64,000 nt of DNA from Xanthocytophaga agilis (GTDB taxonomy: Bacteria; Bacteroidota; Bacteroidia; Cytophagales; 172606-1), in contig NZ_JASJOU010000003.1 of assembly GCF_030068605.1 (NCBI RefSeq), forward strand, positions 310,001-374,000, in the 5' to 3' direction. A program made the position numbers and the translations under genes. Positions 36,404 through 44,095 of this stretch are shown here, one piece after another. Position 1 is the stretch's first letter. Each line of letters starts with the position of its first letter. Under the pieces are notes generated by a model that was given only the letters and a program-made list of their open reading frames with translations, was not told where the DNA came from and did not search any database.

Positions 36404-38041
36404 TTATGGCGTCTTCTTCACCAGCGTATCCCATTCTACTACTCCTGCACGCCTGGCCCATGCATTGTATAAGTTTATCAGCTCCTGTAGTTTAGCGGGA
36501 TTAGAAGATGCAAGATTGTGTAATTCTGTTCTGTCTTCCTTTATATTGTATAGCTCCCACTTATTCTCAGGGTAAAACGAAACAATCTTCCAGTCCCCCT
36601 GACGCACGGCCCGATTGCCTTGATGCTCCCAGAATATGATATCATTTCCTTTCCACTCCTTGCCATCCAGGGCTAATTTGAAAGATATTCCTTCCTGACT
36701 GATCAGCGTGTTACCTTTATAAGTCTGTGGATACTTTACTCCAGCCAGATCAAAGATGGTAGGCTGAATATCTATCACATGAGCTGGTGCAGGTACCAAT
36801 CCTCCCGCCTGAATTTTTCCTGGAGCATAGGCAATAAAAGGTGTACTGATACCACCTTCATGCTCCCAGTGTTTGAAAGAACGGAAAGGTGTATTGCTTA
36901 CATTCGCCCAGTTATATTCATAGGAAACATATGATTGCGGATTATCTGCTGTCAGAGGTTTTACTAGCGAAGCCGCCTCCGGAGTCTGTGACTTTGCTGA
37001 AAAAGCATATTCATGACTGGCACCATTGTCAGAAAGAAAGAATATATAGGTATTCTTGTCTACTCCAAGTTCAGTTAACTTAGTCAGAATACGACCAATA
37101 TTATAGTCTAGCCGATCTATCATAGCGGCATATACAGCCATTTTCAGATCCCATGCTTCTTTTTCTGTCTGGCGGAGTTGGTCCCATCCGGGAATCAGGG
37201 TGTCTCTGGGAGACAATTTCCATTCCGGACGAATAACTCCCATATTCACTAAACGTTTATAACGTTCTGTGCGGACTACATCCCATCCCTGCATATATTT
37301 GCCTTTATACTTTTCAATATCTTCCTTGCGTGCCTGTATAGGAAAGTGAGGCGCATTGTAAGCTGTGAAAAGAAAAAAAGGTTTGTTGGTATTTTTTGTT
37401 TCGTCCAAAAATCCCAAAGCCTGATCTGTAAATTCATCTGTCAGGTAATAGGAGTCTGGTTTCTTATCTGTAGTATATGATTCCAGCTTCTGACCATTCT
37501 TTACAAAAAAGTTTAGTTCAGCCAGCTTGTAGGGATGAGGATAAAACTGATGGCTGGTTCCTCCTATCAGAGCAAAATACTTATCATATCCTCGGGCCCC
37601 CGGCCATTGTTCTGGAGTATTTCCTATGTGCCATTTTCCAGACATGAGAGTTGTATATCCTTGCGTCTTTAATCCCTCGGCAATGGTGATGACATTTTTA
37701 TTCAAATATCCCTGATAAGCAGGTGTACCCAGGTTACCATTCATGCTACCTACTCCTGCCTGGTGCGGATACACTCCGGATTGCAATGCAGCACGTGTTG
37801 GACAGCAACGGGATGTATTGTAAAACTGTGTAAAGCGTACTCCATTGTTGGCCAGCTTATCCAGGTTTGGTGTAGGAATTTCCGAACCATAGGCTCCAAT
37901 ATCTGAAAACCCCATATCGTCAACCAGAATCAACACAATATTGGGTTTTGCCGGCTTAGGCTTACTTACTCCTGTTCCATAGGCGGATACATACAATACA
38001 AGGAGTATACTGAATGTAATATAGGTATAGAGATGTTTCAT
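36404..38041 (-). CDS. sulfatase (arylsulfatase type)
   Basis: This 545-residue secreted sulfatase has a signal peptide ending near VSAYG (residues 18-22). The metal motif is LVDDMGFSD (39-47) and the formylglycine motif is C79-C-P-T-R followed by AALQSGVYPHQAGVG, so a second Cys follows the catalytic one. GKWHIGN and IFFLSDNGASHEY are active-site segments. It is a paralog of the sulfatase at 18547-20187. The next upstream gene on the strand (NTF2-like) ends 20 bp before its start. Confidence 0.93.
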   Translation of the reverse strand: MKHLYTYITFSILLVLYVSAYGTGVSKPKPAKPNIVLILVDDMGFSDIGAYGSEIPTPNLDKLANNGVRFTQFYNTSRCCPTRAALQSGVYPHQAGVGSMNGNLGTPAYQGYLNKNVITIAEGLKTQGYTTLMSGKWHIGNTPEQWPGARGYDKYFALIGGTSHQFYPHPYKLAELNFFVKNGQKLESYTTDKKPDSYYLTDEFTDQALGFLDETKNTNKPFFLFTAYNAPHFPIQARKEDIEKYKGKYMQGWDVVRTERYKRLVNMGVIRPEWKLSPRDTLIPGWDQLRQTEKEAWDLKMAVYAAMIDRLDYNIGRILTKLTELGVDKNTYIFFLSDNGASHEYAFSAKSQTPEAASLVKPLTADNPQSYVSYEYNWANVSNTPFRSFKHWEHEGGISTPFIAYAPGKIQAGGLVPAPAHVIDIQPTIFDLAGVKYPQTYKGNTLISQEGISFKLALDGKEWKGNDIIFWEHQGNRAVRQGDWKIVSFYPENKWELYNIKEDRTELHNLASSNPAKLQELINLYNAWARRAGVVEWDTLVKKTP

Positions 38042-38061
38042 TGTGGTTTGTTTTTACATAT

Positions 38062-38586
38062 CTATTCGGCATAACTAGATCGGAGCTTTACTCCCCAACG
38101 ACCGTTTTCTTTTGTCAGAACATAGAGTGACTCATAACTTCCTATTTTGCTCCCATCTGCCCGATAGCGGGTAAACTGTGTGTCTACATGCACTTTGTCT
38201 TCTGAGGCATGTACAATATTCCGGTGATTCCAGATACTGTGATGCCATCCCTGCTTCTGGAGTGTACCAAATACTTGTACAGAATCGCGAAGTCCCGCAT
38301 TTTCCAATACAGACATTTTTCCACTAGCCAGACGATAGTGAGGAAACTGATACGTACTCTCCCATGCTTTCAGATCCTTTGCATTAAAAGTTTCCAGGTA
38401 CTGATCCAATACTTGCAAAACCTCTGTTTTGGTTTTTGGATCGATTTGATGCGAACCTTGAGTATCCTGAAAAATAGAAAATGCCGTTATGACAAAACAT
38501 AAGCTCAGCAGAGAGCCCATTAGCAGTGAGCCGGCATACAAATCTCGTTTCATTCGACTTTTAAATCTATTGAGTGCCATTATCAT
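38062..38586 (-). CDS. NTF2/SnoaL-like protein with N-terminal membrane helix
   Basis: This 174-residue protein has an N-terminal transmembrane or signal segment (about 18-38, AGSLLMGSLLSLCFVITAFSIF) and a SnoaL/NTF2-fold domain: VLQVLDQYLETFNAKDLKAWESTYQFPHYRLASGKM, then HVDTQFTRYRADGSKIGSYESLYVLTKENGRWGVKL. Such small cone-shaped domains bind or isomerise small ligands and often have no known enzymatic role. A terminator (38647-38685) lies upstream of it, so it probably heads the next transcript. ATG 38586 is used; the one at 38580 is also possible. Confidence 0.78.
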   Translation of the reverse strand: MIMALNRFKSRMKRDLYAGSLLMGSLLSLCFVITAFSIFQDTQGSHQIDPKTKTEVLQVLDQYLETFNAKDLKAWESTYQFPHYRLASGKMSVLENAGLRDSVQVFGTLQKQGWHHSIWNHRNIVHASEDKVHVDTQFTRYRADGSKIGSYESLYVLTKENGRWGVKLRSSYAE

Positions 38587-38646
38587 CCTATTTATATATG
38601 AGATTTACCTCAATGGCGGTTTCTGAAGGTTAGGAAAACAAGAAAA

Positions 38647-38685
38647 GCTACCGACCTCATTCTGGTAAAGAATGTTGTCGGTAGC
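38647..38685 (-). terminator. intrinsic terminator after the hydroxylase-family gene
   Basis: The outer stem GCTACCGAC (38647-38655) pairs with GTCGGTAGC (38677-38685). An inner stem CATTCT pairs with AGAATG around a 5-nt loop. On the minus strand it is followed by TTTTCTTGTTTT. This separates the SusCD-proximal genes from the next sulfatase operon. Confidence 0.85.
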
Positions 38686-38696
38686 CAGCGGCTCAA

Positions 38697-39791
38697 TTAT
38701 GCGGTTGTTAACTTAGCTGTTGCTAATTCTGGCTTTAACTGAGTTTCATCTACCAGGGCAGGATCATCTCCTACTTCAGGTCCATTAGCAGAAAGTTCAC
38801 TTCCTTCTTTTTTGGATTTAAAAATCGGCCATAGGAACTGTGCATACCACTCTTCTTCCTTATAGAACTTAATCCCATAGGAAGTAGGATACTGACGGGT
38901 GATAATGCCTGTCTTAAAAATCACATCCCACAAGAAAAACATATTACCAAAATTCCCTTTGTAGTATCCAATTCCGTCATCTGCTGTATCGGCATGGTGT
39001 GCATGATGAGTTGCTGGTGTAGAGATCAGTCTTTCCAATACCCAGGCTATAGGATGCAGGATTCTGTATTTGTAGAAAGGCTTATCCCACGGGATACTGG
39101 AATGAGCGGACAAGGTAATCAATGATTTAAGGACAGTTACAAACAATGCCTGATAGCCTAGTCCCAGATATACCAGTGTTGCAGTCAAATAAATCTGTGA
39201 AAAAAACACAGTATAAATAAAATTCTGACGGCTATTCATTGCCATTCCCATATAAGGAGCTGAATGGTGTGTACGATGAAAACGCCATAAAAACGGAAGC
39301 TGATGATGCAGTCTGTGATACCAGTACTGAGTCAGGTCATCGGCTACAGCTATCACAAAAAAACCACCCCAAAACGGAACCCATGAGAATGCGTTAGCAG
39401 CACCTGGCAACACTAATGGAAGCAGTTTCAGACTAAAAAATCCGGTTATGGAAGGAAGCAAAAGTTTTGGTACCAGAAAACACACAATGTCAATTTTCCG
39501 CTCGGTTGGAGTCCATTTATTATCATATAAACCTGCAACAAACTCCAACACACCTAATCCCAAAGCAATAGCTATCAATCCCCATGATTTCAGGTTGCGA
39601 AAAACAGGTTCCAGAAACTTTAGAAAAGCAGGAGCACTTACCTGTGCATAATCTTTTACCGGATTTTCCCAGGGTCTTTCGCCTGTAAACGCATAATAAA
39701 AAATCAGTGCAAAGACAGGCAATGCATATAAGCAGAGGCTAATCAGTGCATCACGTGTAATCTTTTTAGCTAAGGAGTGATCTAGAGACAT
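38697..39791 (-). CDS. sterol desaturase/fatty acid hydroxylase family membrane protein
   Basis: This is a 364-residue integral membrane protein of the fatty-acid-hydroxylase superfamily. Hydrophobic segments lie near 10-30, 65-88, 95-140 and 200-225. The di-iron histidine motifs are HRLHH, HRTHH and THHAHH, spaced as in the family. The iron centre would hydroxylate or desaturate a lipid or sterol using oxygen. It lies in the same strand as the sulfatases and ends just before a strong terminator (38647-38685), so it is the last gene of its transcript. Any lipid substrate is unknown. Confidence 0.88.
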   Translation of the reverse strand: MSLDHSLAKKITRDALISLCLYALPVFALIFYYAFTGERPWENPVKDYAQVSAPAFLKFLEPVFRNLKSWGLIAIALGLGVLEFVAGLYDNKWTPTERKIDIVCFLVPKLLLPSITGFFSLKLLPLVLPGAANAFSWVPFWGGFFVIAVADDLTQYWYHRLHHQLPFLWRFHRTHHSAPYMGMAMNSRQNFIYTVFFSQIYLTATLVYLGLGYQALFVTVLKSLITLSAHSSIPWDKPFYKYRILHPIAWVLERLISTPATHHAHHADTADDGIGYYKGNFGNMFFLWDVIFKTGIITRQYPTSYGIKFYKEEEWYAQFLWPIFKSKKEGSELSANGPEVGDDPALVDETQLKPELATAKLTTA

Positions 39792-39801
39792 GACTATGTG
39801 T

Positions 39802-39927
39802 TTAATGGTTTAAAAATAGAGTAAGAAGAAAAATGCCTCCCCCGATTATAGTTAGAGGAACAGCAAAGACCAGGATACTAACCCCAATCTTTTTAAGAAG
39901 AATTTGAATGTCTTTTGATGTTATCAT
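39802..39927 (-). CDS. 41-aa putative membrane micropeptide
   Basis: A short frame with ATG at 39927 and TAA at 39802 encodes a 41-residue peptide. A charged N-terminus (MITSKDIQILLKK) is followed by one hydrophobic helix (residues about 14-39, IGVSILVFAVPLTIIGGGIF). No known family is recognised. It lies between the large sulfatase gene (39985) and the hydroxylase-family gene (39791), in the same direction with 10-57 bp gaps, so it fits inside the operon. No clear Shine-Dalgarno sequence is visible, which is normal for Bacteroidota. Evidence is positional and compositional only. Confidence 0.5.
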   Translation of the reverse strand: MITSKDIQILLKKIGVSILVFAVPLTIIGGGIFLLTLFLNH

Positions 39928-39984
39928 GTGTCAGGTAACTGATAATAAATGATTGATAGTAAATATTTTTTTATGAATCTCTCT

Positions 39985-42288
39985 TTAGTTTGTAGGTTCT
40001 ACTTTTTGCTCGATGACAATCTTTGATACTATTCCGGTAAAAGGATAAGGTCCCGGATACACTTTGCTGACAGGTGCATTGAGGTCTTTTCCTACACTAA
40101 TACCTTCAGAAGCTATAGAAGCGAGGTATTTCGTTTTAGAAACTATTGATTGTTCGGCAGCATGCTGATTATTCACAGACAATACAACAGCAGATGTATT
40201 TGTAAAGTCTATCCTGATTGTATTTTTGCCAGCTACCAATGGCGTTGTAGAAGTCAGTGTAACTTCTTTGATCCCATCAGTAAGTGTGTAGTGGAGCTTT
40301 CCATTCAGAATGTATAAACTTGTTCCTCCCTGCAGCCCTCCATTGGCAAAAATGACTCCTTCTGCATTTTGTTTTGGCAGTTCAATTGCAGATATGATGC
40401 TGATACTACCTTTCCCAACAGGTACCCGTGTTTTTGTGGTAGTACCCTGATAGATGACAGTTTTGGCATGAACCTCTGGGGCAACAACACCTTCCTTAAA
40501 ATTTCGGAGAGGATATACTTTATTTACTTCTGCCTCCCTGTCAAACAAAGCTTTCAGTTCTTCCAGCTTCTGTGGATTACTGGCTGCCAGATCTTTAGTT
40601 TCTGTCCAGTCTTCATTCAGATTATAGAGTTCCCAACGATCCTGACTGAAATCAGGAGGATTAAAGTTTATGTCTGTGACCTTTGCTTCGCCAAACATAT
40701 TGCGGGGATGATATACAGAAGCTTTCCAGCCATCCTTGTAGATAGATCGTCCTCCATGCAGTTCATAATACTGAATGGTATGTCTGGTGACAGCTTTGGC
40801 ATCGGCAATAGAATAAACCAGACTGATACCCTGAATAGGCCTTTGCTGGTAACCGTTAATAAAATCAGGAATTTTTATGCCTGTCAGTTCTATTGTAGTA
40901 GGAAGTATATCTACTACGTGGCTATACTGCGTACGAAGCCCTTTTTCTTTTATACGATTGGGATAATACAGAATTAACGGATTATGACTAGCCCCTTCTG
41001 CATTCACATCACTTTTCCAGTAACGAAACGGTGTATTGGTTGCCTGAGACCATCCCAAAGGATAATTAGGAGCCGTATATTCAGTTCCAATCTTATCGTA
41101 CTGACTTAGTAGAAAACTAATATCTTCACCTTGGGATTTATCGGCAAAGCCGATTGTTCCTGTATAAGTTCCTTCCTTGCTTCCACCATTGTCTCCAATC
41201 ATTAACACGATTAAGGTGTTGTTCAACAGGTCGTTTTGTCTGAGATAAGATACAATACGCCCAATCTCATAATCAGTGTAGGATAAAAATCCAGCATACA
41301 CCTCCATAAAACGAGCAAATACTTTCTTCTCATCAGCAGTCAGGGTTTCCCATGCTTTTACCCCCGTCTGACGTGGAGGAAGGACGGCATTCTTAGGTAA
41401 TAATCCCAGTGATTGCTGCCGTTTAAATACAGCTTCACGATAACTATCCCATCCCTGATCAAATTTACCTTTATACTGGTCCCTCCATTCTTTGGCAACA
41501 TGATGTGGTGCATGCCCGGCACCTGGAGCGAAGTAGAGGAAAAATGGTTTGTCGGCTTTAACAGATTTTTGTTCTGCAATATATTGAATGGCTTTGTCAG
41601 CTATACGGGTTGTAAAATGTTTGCCATCTGTTTCAGGCTCTACTTTGCGAGTATCTTCCCATAAGACAGGATGCCACTGATCAGTCGAGCCACCTAAAAA
41701 TCCGTAATAATGATCAAAGCCTCTTCCTGTTGGCCAGCGGTTAAATGGTCCTGCCACTGTTGCATCTGATATTGGTGTAAAATGCCATTTGCCCACTGCA
41801 TAGGTATTGTAGCCGTTTTCACGTAAAATCTCAGCAATAGTAGCTTTTTCAAAAGGCATATACCCATCATACCCTGGAGTCCCAATAGCAGTATTAGGGA
41901 ATAGACCCATATGTACAGAGTGGGAATTACGCCCTGTTAACAGGGCTGCACGAGTAGGGGAACAAATGGCTGTAGTGTGAAAGTTAGTATATCGAAGGCC
42001 ATTATTTGCCAGCGAATCCAGGTTTGGCGTGCGGATCAATCCACCAAATGTGCTGACAGCTCCAAAACCCACATCATCCAGAAGTATCCAAACCACATTA
42101 GGAGCACCTTCGGGTGCTTTCTTTTTGTCAGGCCACCATTGTTGTGTCTCAACAAGGTTTCTCCCTGTTTTACCTTTATAAGGCTGTACAGGATCATATT
42201 GGGCAAAGGTATTGGTACTAAAAGATGCTGTTATAATACCAAACAAGAGTACTATAACATACCTGGAAGCAGGTAGAGAAGCGATCAT
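39985..42288 (-). CDS. large sulfatase with C-terminal LamG-like domain
   Basis: This 767-residue secreted sulfatase has a signal peptide ending near STNTFAQ (residue 30). The metal motif is LLDDVGFGA (69-77). The formylglycine motif is C109-S-P-T-R followed by AALLTGRNSHSVHMG, as in AtsA-type arylsulfatases. GKWHFTP and MIGDNGGSKEGTYTG are further active-site segments. The C-terminal 150 residues form a beta-rich concanavalin/LamG-like domain. The catalytic Cys is the only Cys in the protein and Met is scarce (about five internal), which fits sulfur-sparing. It is the first gene after the SusD gene, with a small ORF and hairpin between. Confidence 0.92.
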   Translation of the reverse strand: MIASLPASRYVIVLLFGIITASFSTNTFAQYDPVQPYKGKTGRNLVETQQWWPDKKKAPEGAPNVVWILLDDVGFGAVSTFGGLIRTPNLDSLANNGLRYTNFHTTAICSPTRAALLTGRNSHSVHMGLFPNTAIGTPGYDGYMPFEKATIAEILRENGYNTYAVGKWHFTPISDATVAGPFNRWPTGRGFDHYYGFLGGSTDQWHPVLWEDTRKVEPETDGKHFTTRIADKAIQYIAEQKSVKADKPFFLYFAPGAGHAPHHVAKEWRDQYKGKFDQGWDSYREAVFKRQQSLGLLPKNAVLPPRQTGVKAWETLTADEKKVFARFMEVYAGFLSYTDYEIGRIVSYLRQNDLLNNTLIVLMIGDNGGSKEGTYTGTIGFADKSQGEDISFLLSQYDKIGTEYTAPNYPLGWSQATNTPFRYWKSDVNAEGASHNPLILYYPNRIKEKGLRTQYSHVVDILPTTIELTGIKIPDFINGYQQRPIQGISLVYSIADAKAVTRHTIQYYELHGGRSIYKDGWKASVYHPRNMFGEAKVTDINFNPPDFSQDRWELYNLNEDWTETKDLAASNPQKLEELKALFDREAEVNKVYPLRNFKEGVVAPEVHAKTVIYQGTTTKTRVPVGKGSISIISAIELPKQNAEGVIFANGGLQGGTSLYILNGKLHYTLTDGIKEVTLTSTTPLVAGKNTIRIDFTNTSAVVLSVNNQHAAEQSIVSKTKYLASIASEGISVGKDLNAPVSKVYPGPYPFTGIVSKIVIEQKVEPTN

Positions 42289-42301
42289 AGGAATTTCCGG
42301 T

Positions 42302-42415
42302 TTAAGGGTTTAAACGGAAGCTGGTGGCACCTCCTTTGATATATATGGGATTCACAACCTCTATCAACTTGTTTCGAATAAACTGAAGAGGTTTTGATAA
42401 CCGGGAAAGTAACAT
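42302..42415 (-). CDS. 37-aa small ORF between susD-like and sulfatase genes
   Basis: A frame from ATG at 42415 to TAA at 42302 encodes 37 residues, starting MLLSRLSKPLQF and ending GGATSFRLNP. It fills most of the gap and ends 13 bp before the sulfatase start. An 11-bp hairpin (TAACCGGGAAA at 42398-42408 with TTTCCCGGTTA at 42431-42441) places the start codon in its 22-nt loop. No family is recognised. Composition looks protein-like but there is no independent proof of translation. It may instead be a regulatory hairpin region with a chance frame. Confidence 0.35.
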   Translation of the reverse strand: MLLSRLSKPLQFIRNKLIEVVNPIYIKGGATSFRLNP

Positions 42416-42441
42416 TTCTTACTAGGTAGTTTTCCCGGTTA
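42398..42441 (-). promoter_or_regulatory. hairpin after the susD-like gene, possible partial terminator or processing site
   Basis: The inverted repeat has 11-bp arms (42398-42408 and 42431-42441) and a 22-nt loop. There is no T-run on the minus strand after it, so it is not a classic terminator. It may stabilise the binding protein/SusC/SusD part of the transcript or reduce downstream expression. Confidence 0.45.
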
Positions 42442-42480
42442 TGAATTATAGCTTCTTGTTATGTATATAGTTATATTATT

Positions 42481-44049
42481 CTATTTCCACAGTTCATTTT
42501 GTTCCAGCAACGCATTGTTATCAATTTCTGATTGCGGAATTGGATAAAGCCGATGTTTATCTGTTGCATTTGTCTTTCCTACTTTGTGTAAGTTGGATAC
42601 AAAAGTGCTGTTTCCAGCTCCATCTTTCTGACGAATCAGATCGAACCAGCGCTGATATTCAAACACTACTTCCAATCGGCGATCCAGATACAAGGAATCA
42701 CGAAACTGATCCTTAGTTAAGCCTTCTGTCAGATTAGCAAGACCAGCCCTGTTCCGTACTCTGTTCAGAGATTTGTAAGCTTTTGCAGTAGGACCATTAG
42801 CTTCATTCTCTGCTTCCGCATGGATCAGCAAAAGCTCTGCATAACGAATGATAGCAACATTAGCTGCAGACTCACTGGTTACAGATGTTGAATTAGGATC
42901 CCACATCTTATGATAAAATGGGGTTGAATCATTAGGAACCGCTGTATTTGCAAGAGGTAATGCATATTTTCTTCCATTGGAAGGGCTTGTAAAGTAGGTT
43001 ACAAACGTTGCATTTCTGCGTTTATCATTGGGTTTATACAACTTATAAATACTGAAATACTTATCATCGCCATTGGTATAATAACGAACCATATGGGCAT
43101 AGTTGCCCGACAGTCCTGGCACCCCGCTCAGAATAGTACGTGGATTTTCGTTGTTCCCTTGTCCCTGAGCATTAGACTTAAACTGAGCAGAAAAGATATG
43201 TTCTTTTCCATTTTTAGTAGCAGGCAAAAAGACATCTGCATAGTTTGCAAACAGATCATAGCCATAATTTCCTGTTCCTCCATCTGTAGCAGATAACACC
43301 TCTTCAGCTTTGGCTACAGCATCTGCATAATGTGCTGTTATATTAAGTGGTAGTGATGCTTTAGTGAGATATACTTTAGCCAGCAACGCTTTGGCAGCTC
43401 CTTGTGTGGCTCTTCCTACATCCGGAGCTGTATAAGACGCTGGTAGCACTTCAGCGGCTTCTTGCAAATCCCTTTCAATCTGTGCATATACTTCTGTAGA
43501 TGGTGACTTGGCAATAGCATAATCAGCAGCATTTACATACTTTTGGTATTCAGTAATCAATGGTACATCTCCATACAACCGAACCAGATTGAAGTAATAC
43601 AAAGCTCTCAAAAATTTAGCTTCACCCAACAAACGGCTCTTCAGCGCAGCATCAAAATCGATTGAAGGAATTTTATCCAGTGCAACGTTTGCTTTCTTTA
43701 TAGCAGCATAATGTTGTTGCCAGATTTCGTAAATCCTCAGGTTAGTAGATGAATGAGCCAATACCGCCAGCGAACGAACATCCGGATTGGTAGCACCCGG
43801 ACCTGGATCTTCATCATCTCCTGCCATATTCATTCCAGTGTTAAATAATGTATTATAGGGTGTCTGAATGCTACTTCCACCTGAGTTAAGAAGAAAGTAT
43901 ACAGCATTAATCCCATTAATCGCATCTGCCTGGGTTTTGTAATATTGATCCTCAGAAATCAAGGATTCAGGATCTTCTGACAAAAAATCCTTGCAGGCTC
44001 CTGTAATCAATAATAATAGTGTGAGAGTGGTATATATGATAAGTCTCAT
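42481..44049 (-). CDS. SusD/RagB family outer-membrane lipoprotein
   Basis: This 522-residue lipoprotein has lipobox TGAC (Cys19). It has the SusD pattern: DPESLISEDQYYKTQADAINGINAVYFLLN near the N-terminus, the TPR-like scaffold (LGEAKFLRALYYFNLVRLYGDVPLI), and a C-terminal RYAELLLIHAEAENEANG...RRLEVVFEYQRWFDLIRQK signature. It forms the surface lid on the SusC partner and captures ligand. Apart from the lipobox Cys there is no Cys, and internal Met is low (about four). It follows the SusC gene by 46 bp. Ligand is unknown but the neighbours point to a sulfate ester. Confidence 0.95.
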   Translation of the reverse strand: MRLIIYTTLTLLLLITGACKDFLSEDPESLISEDQYYKTQADAINGINAVYFLLNSGGSSIQTPYNTLFNTGMNMAGDDEDPGPGATNPDVRSLAVLAHSSTNLRIYEIWQQHYAAIKKANVALDKIPSIDFDAALKSRLLGEAKFLRALYYFNLVRLYGDVPLITEYQKYVNAADYAIAKSPSTEVYAQIERDLQEAAEVLPASYTAPDVGRATQGAAKALLAKVYLTKASLPLNITAHYADAVAKAEEVLSATDGGTGNYGYDLFANYADVFLPATKNGKEHIFSAQFKSNAQGQGNNENPRTILSGVPGLSGNYAHMVRYYTNGDDKYFSIYKLYKPNDKRRNATFVTYFTSPSNGRKYALPLANTAVPNDSTPFYHKMWDPNSTSVTSESAANVAIIRYAELLLIHAEAENEANGPTAKAYKSLNRVRNRAGLANLTEGLTKDQFRDSLYLDRRLEVVFEYQRWFDLIRQKDGAGNSTFVSNLHKVGKTNATDKHRLYPIPQSEIDNNALLEQNELWK

Positions 44050-44095
44050 GAGTCAATTCAATTTTATTTTACATGAATAAGATTATTCAGCCAGA

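Noticed and set aside
42336-42351. TGGCAC-N5-TTGA near 42.33 kb as a sigma-54 promoter
   Set aside because: The -12 GC is missing (GA instead) and it faces away from the minus-strand genes.
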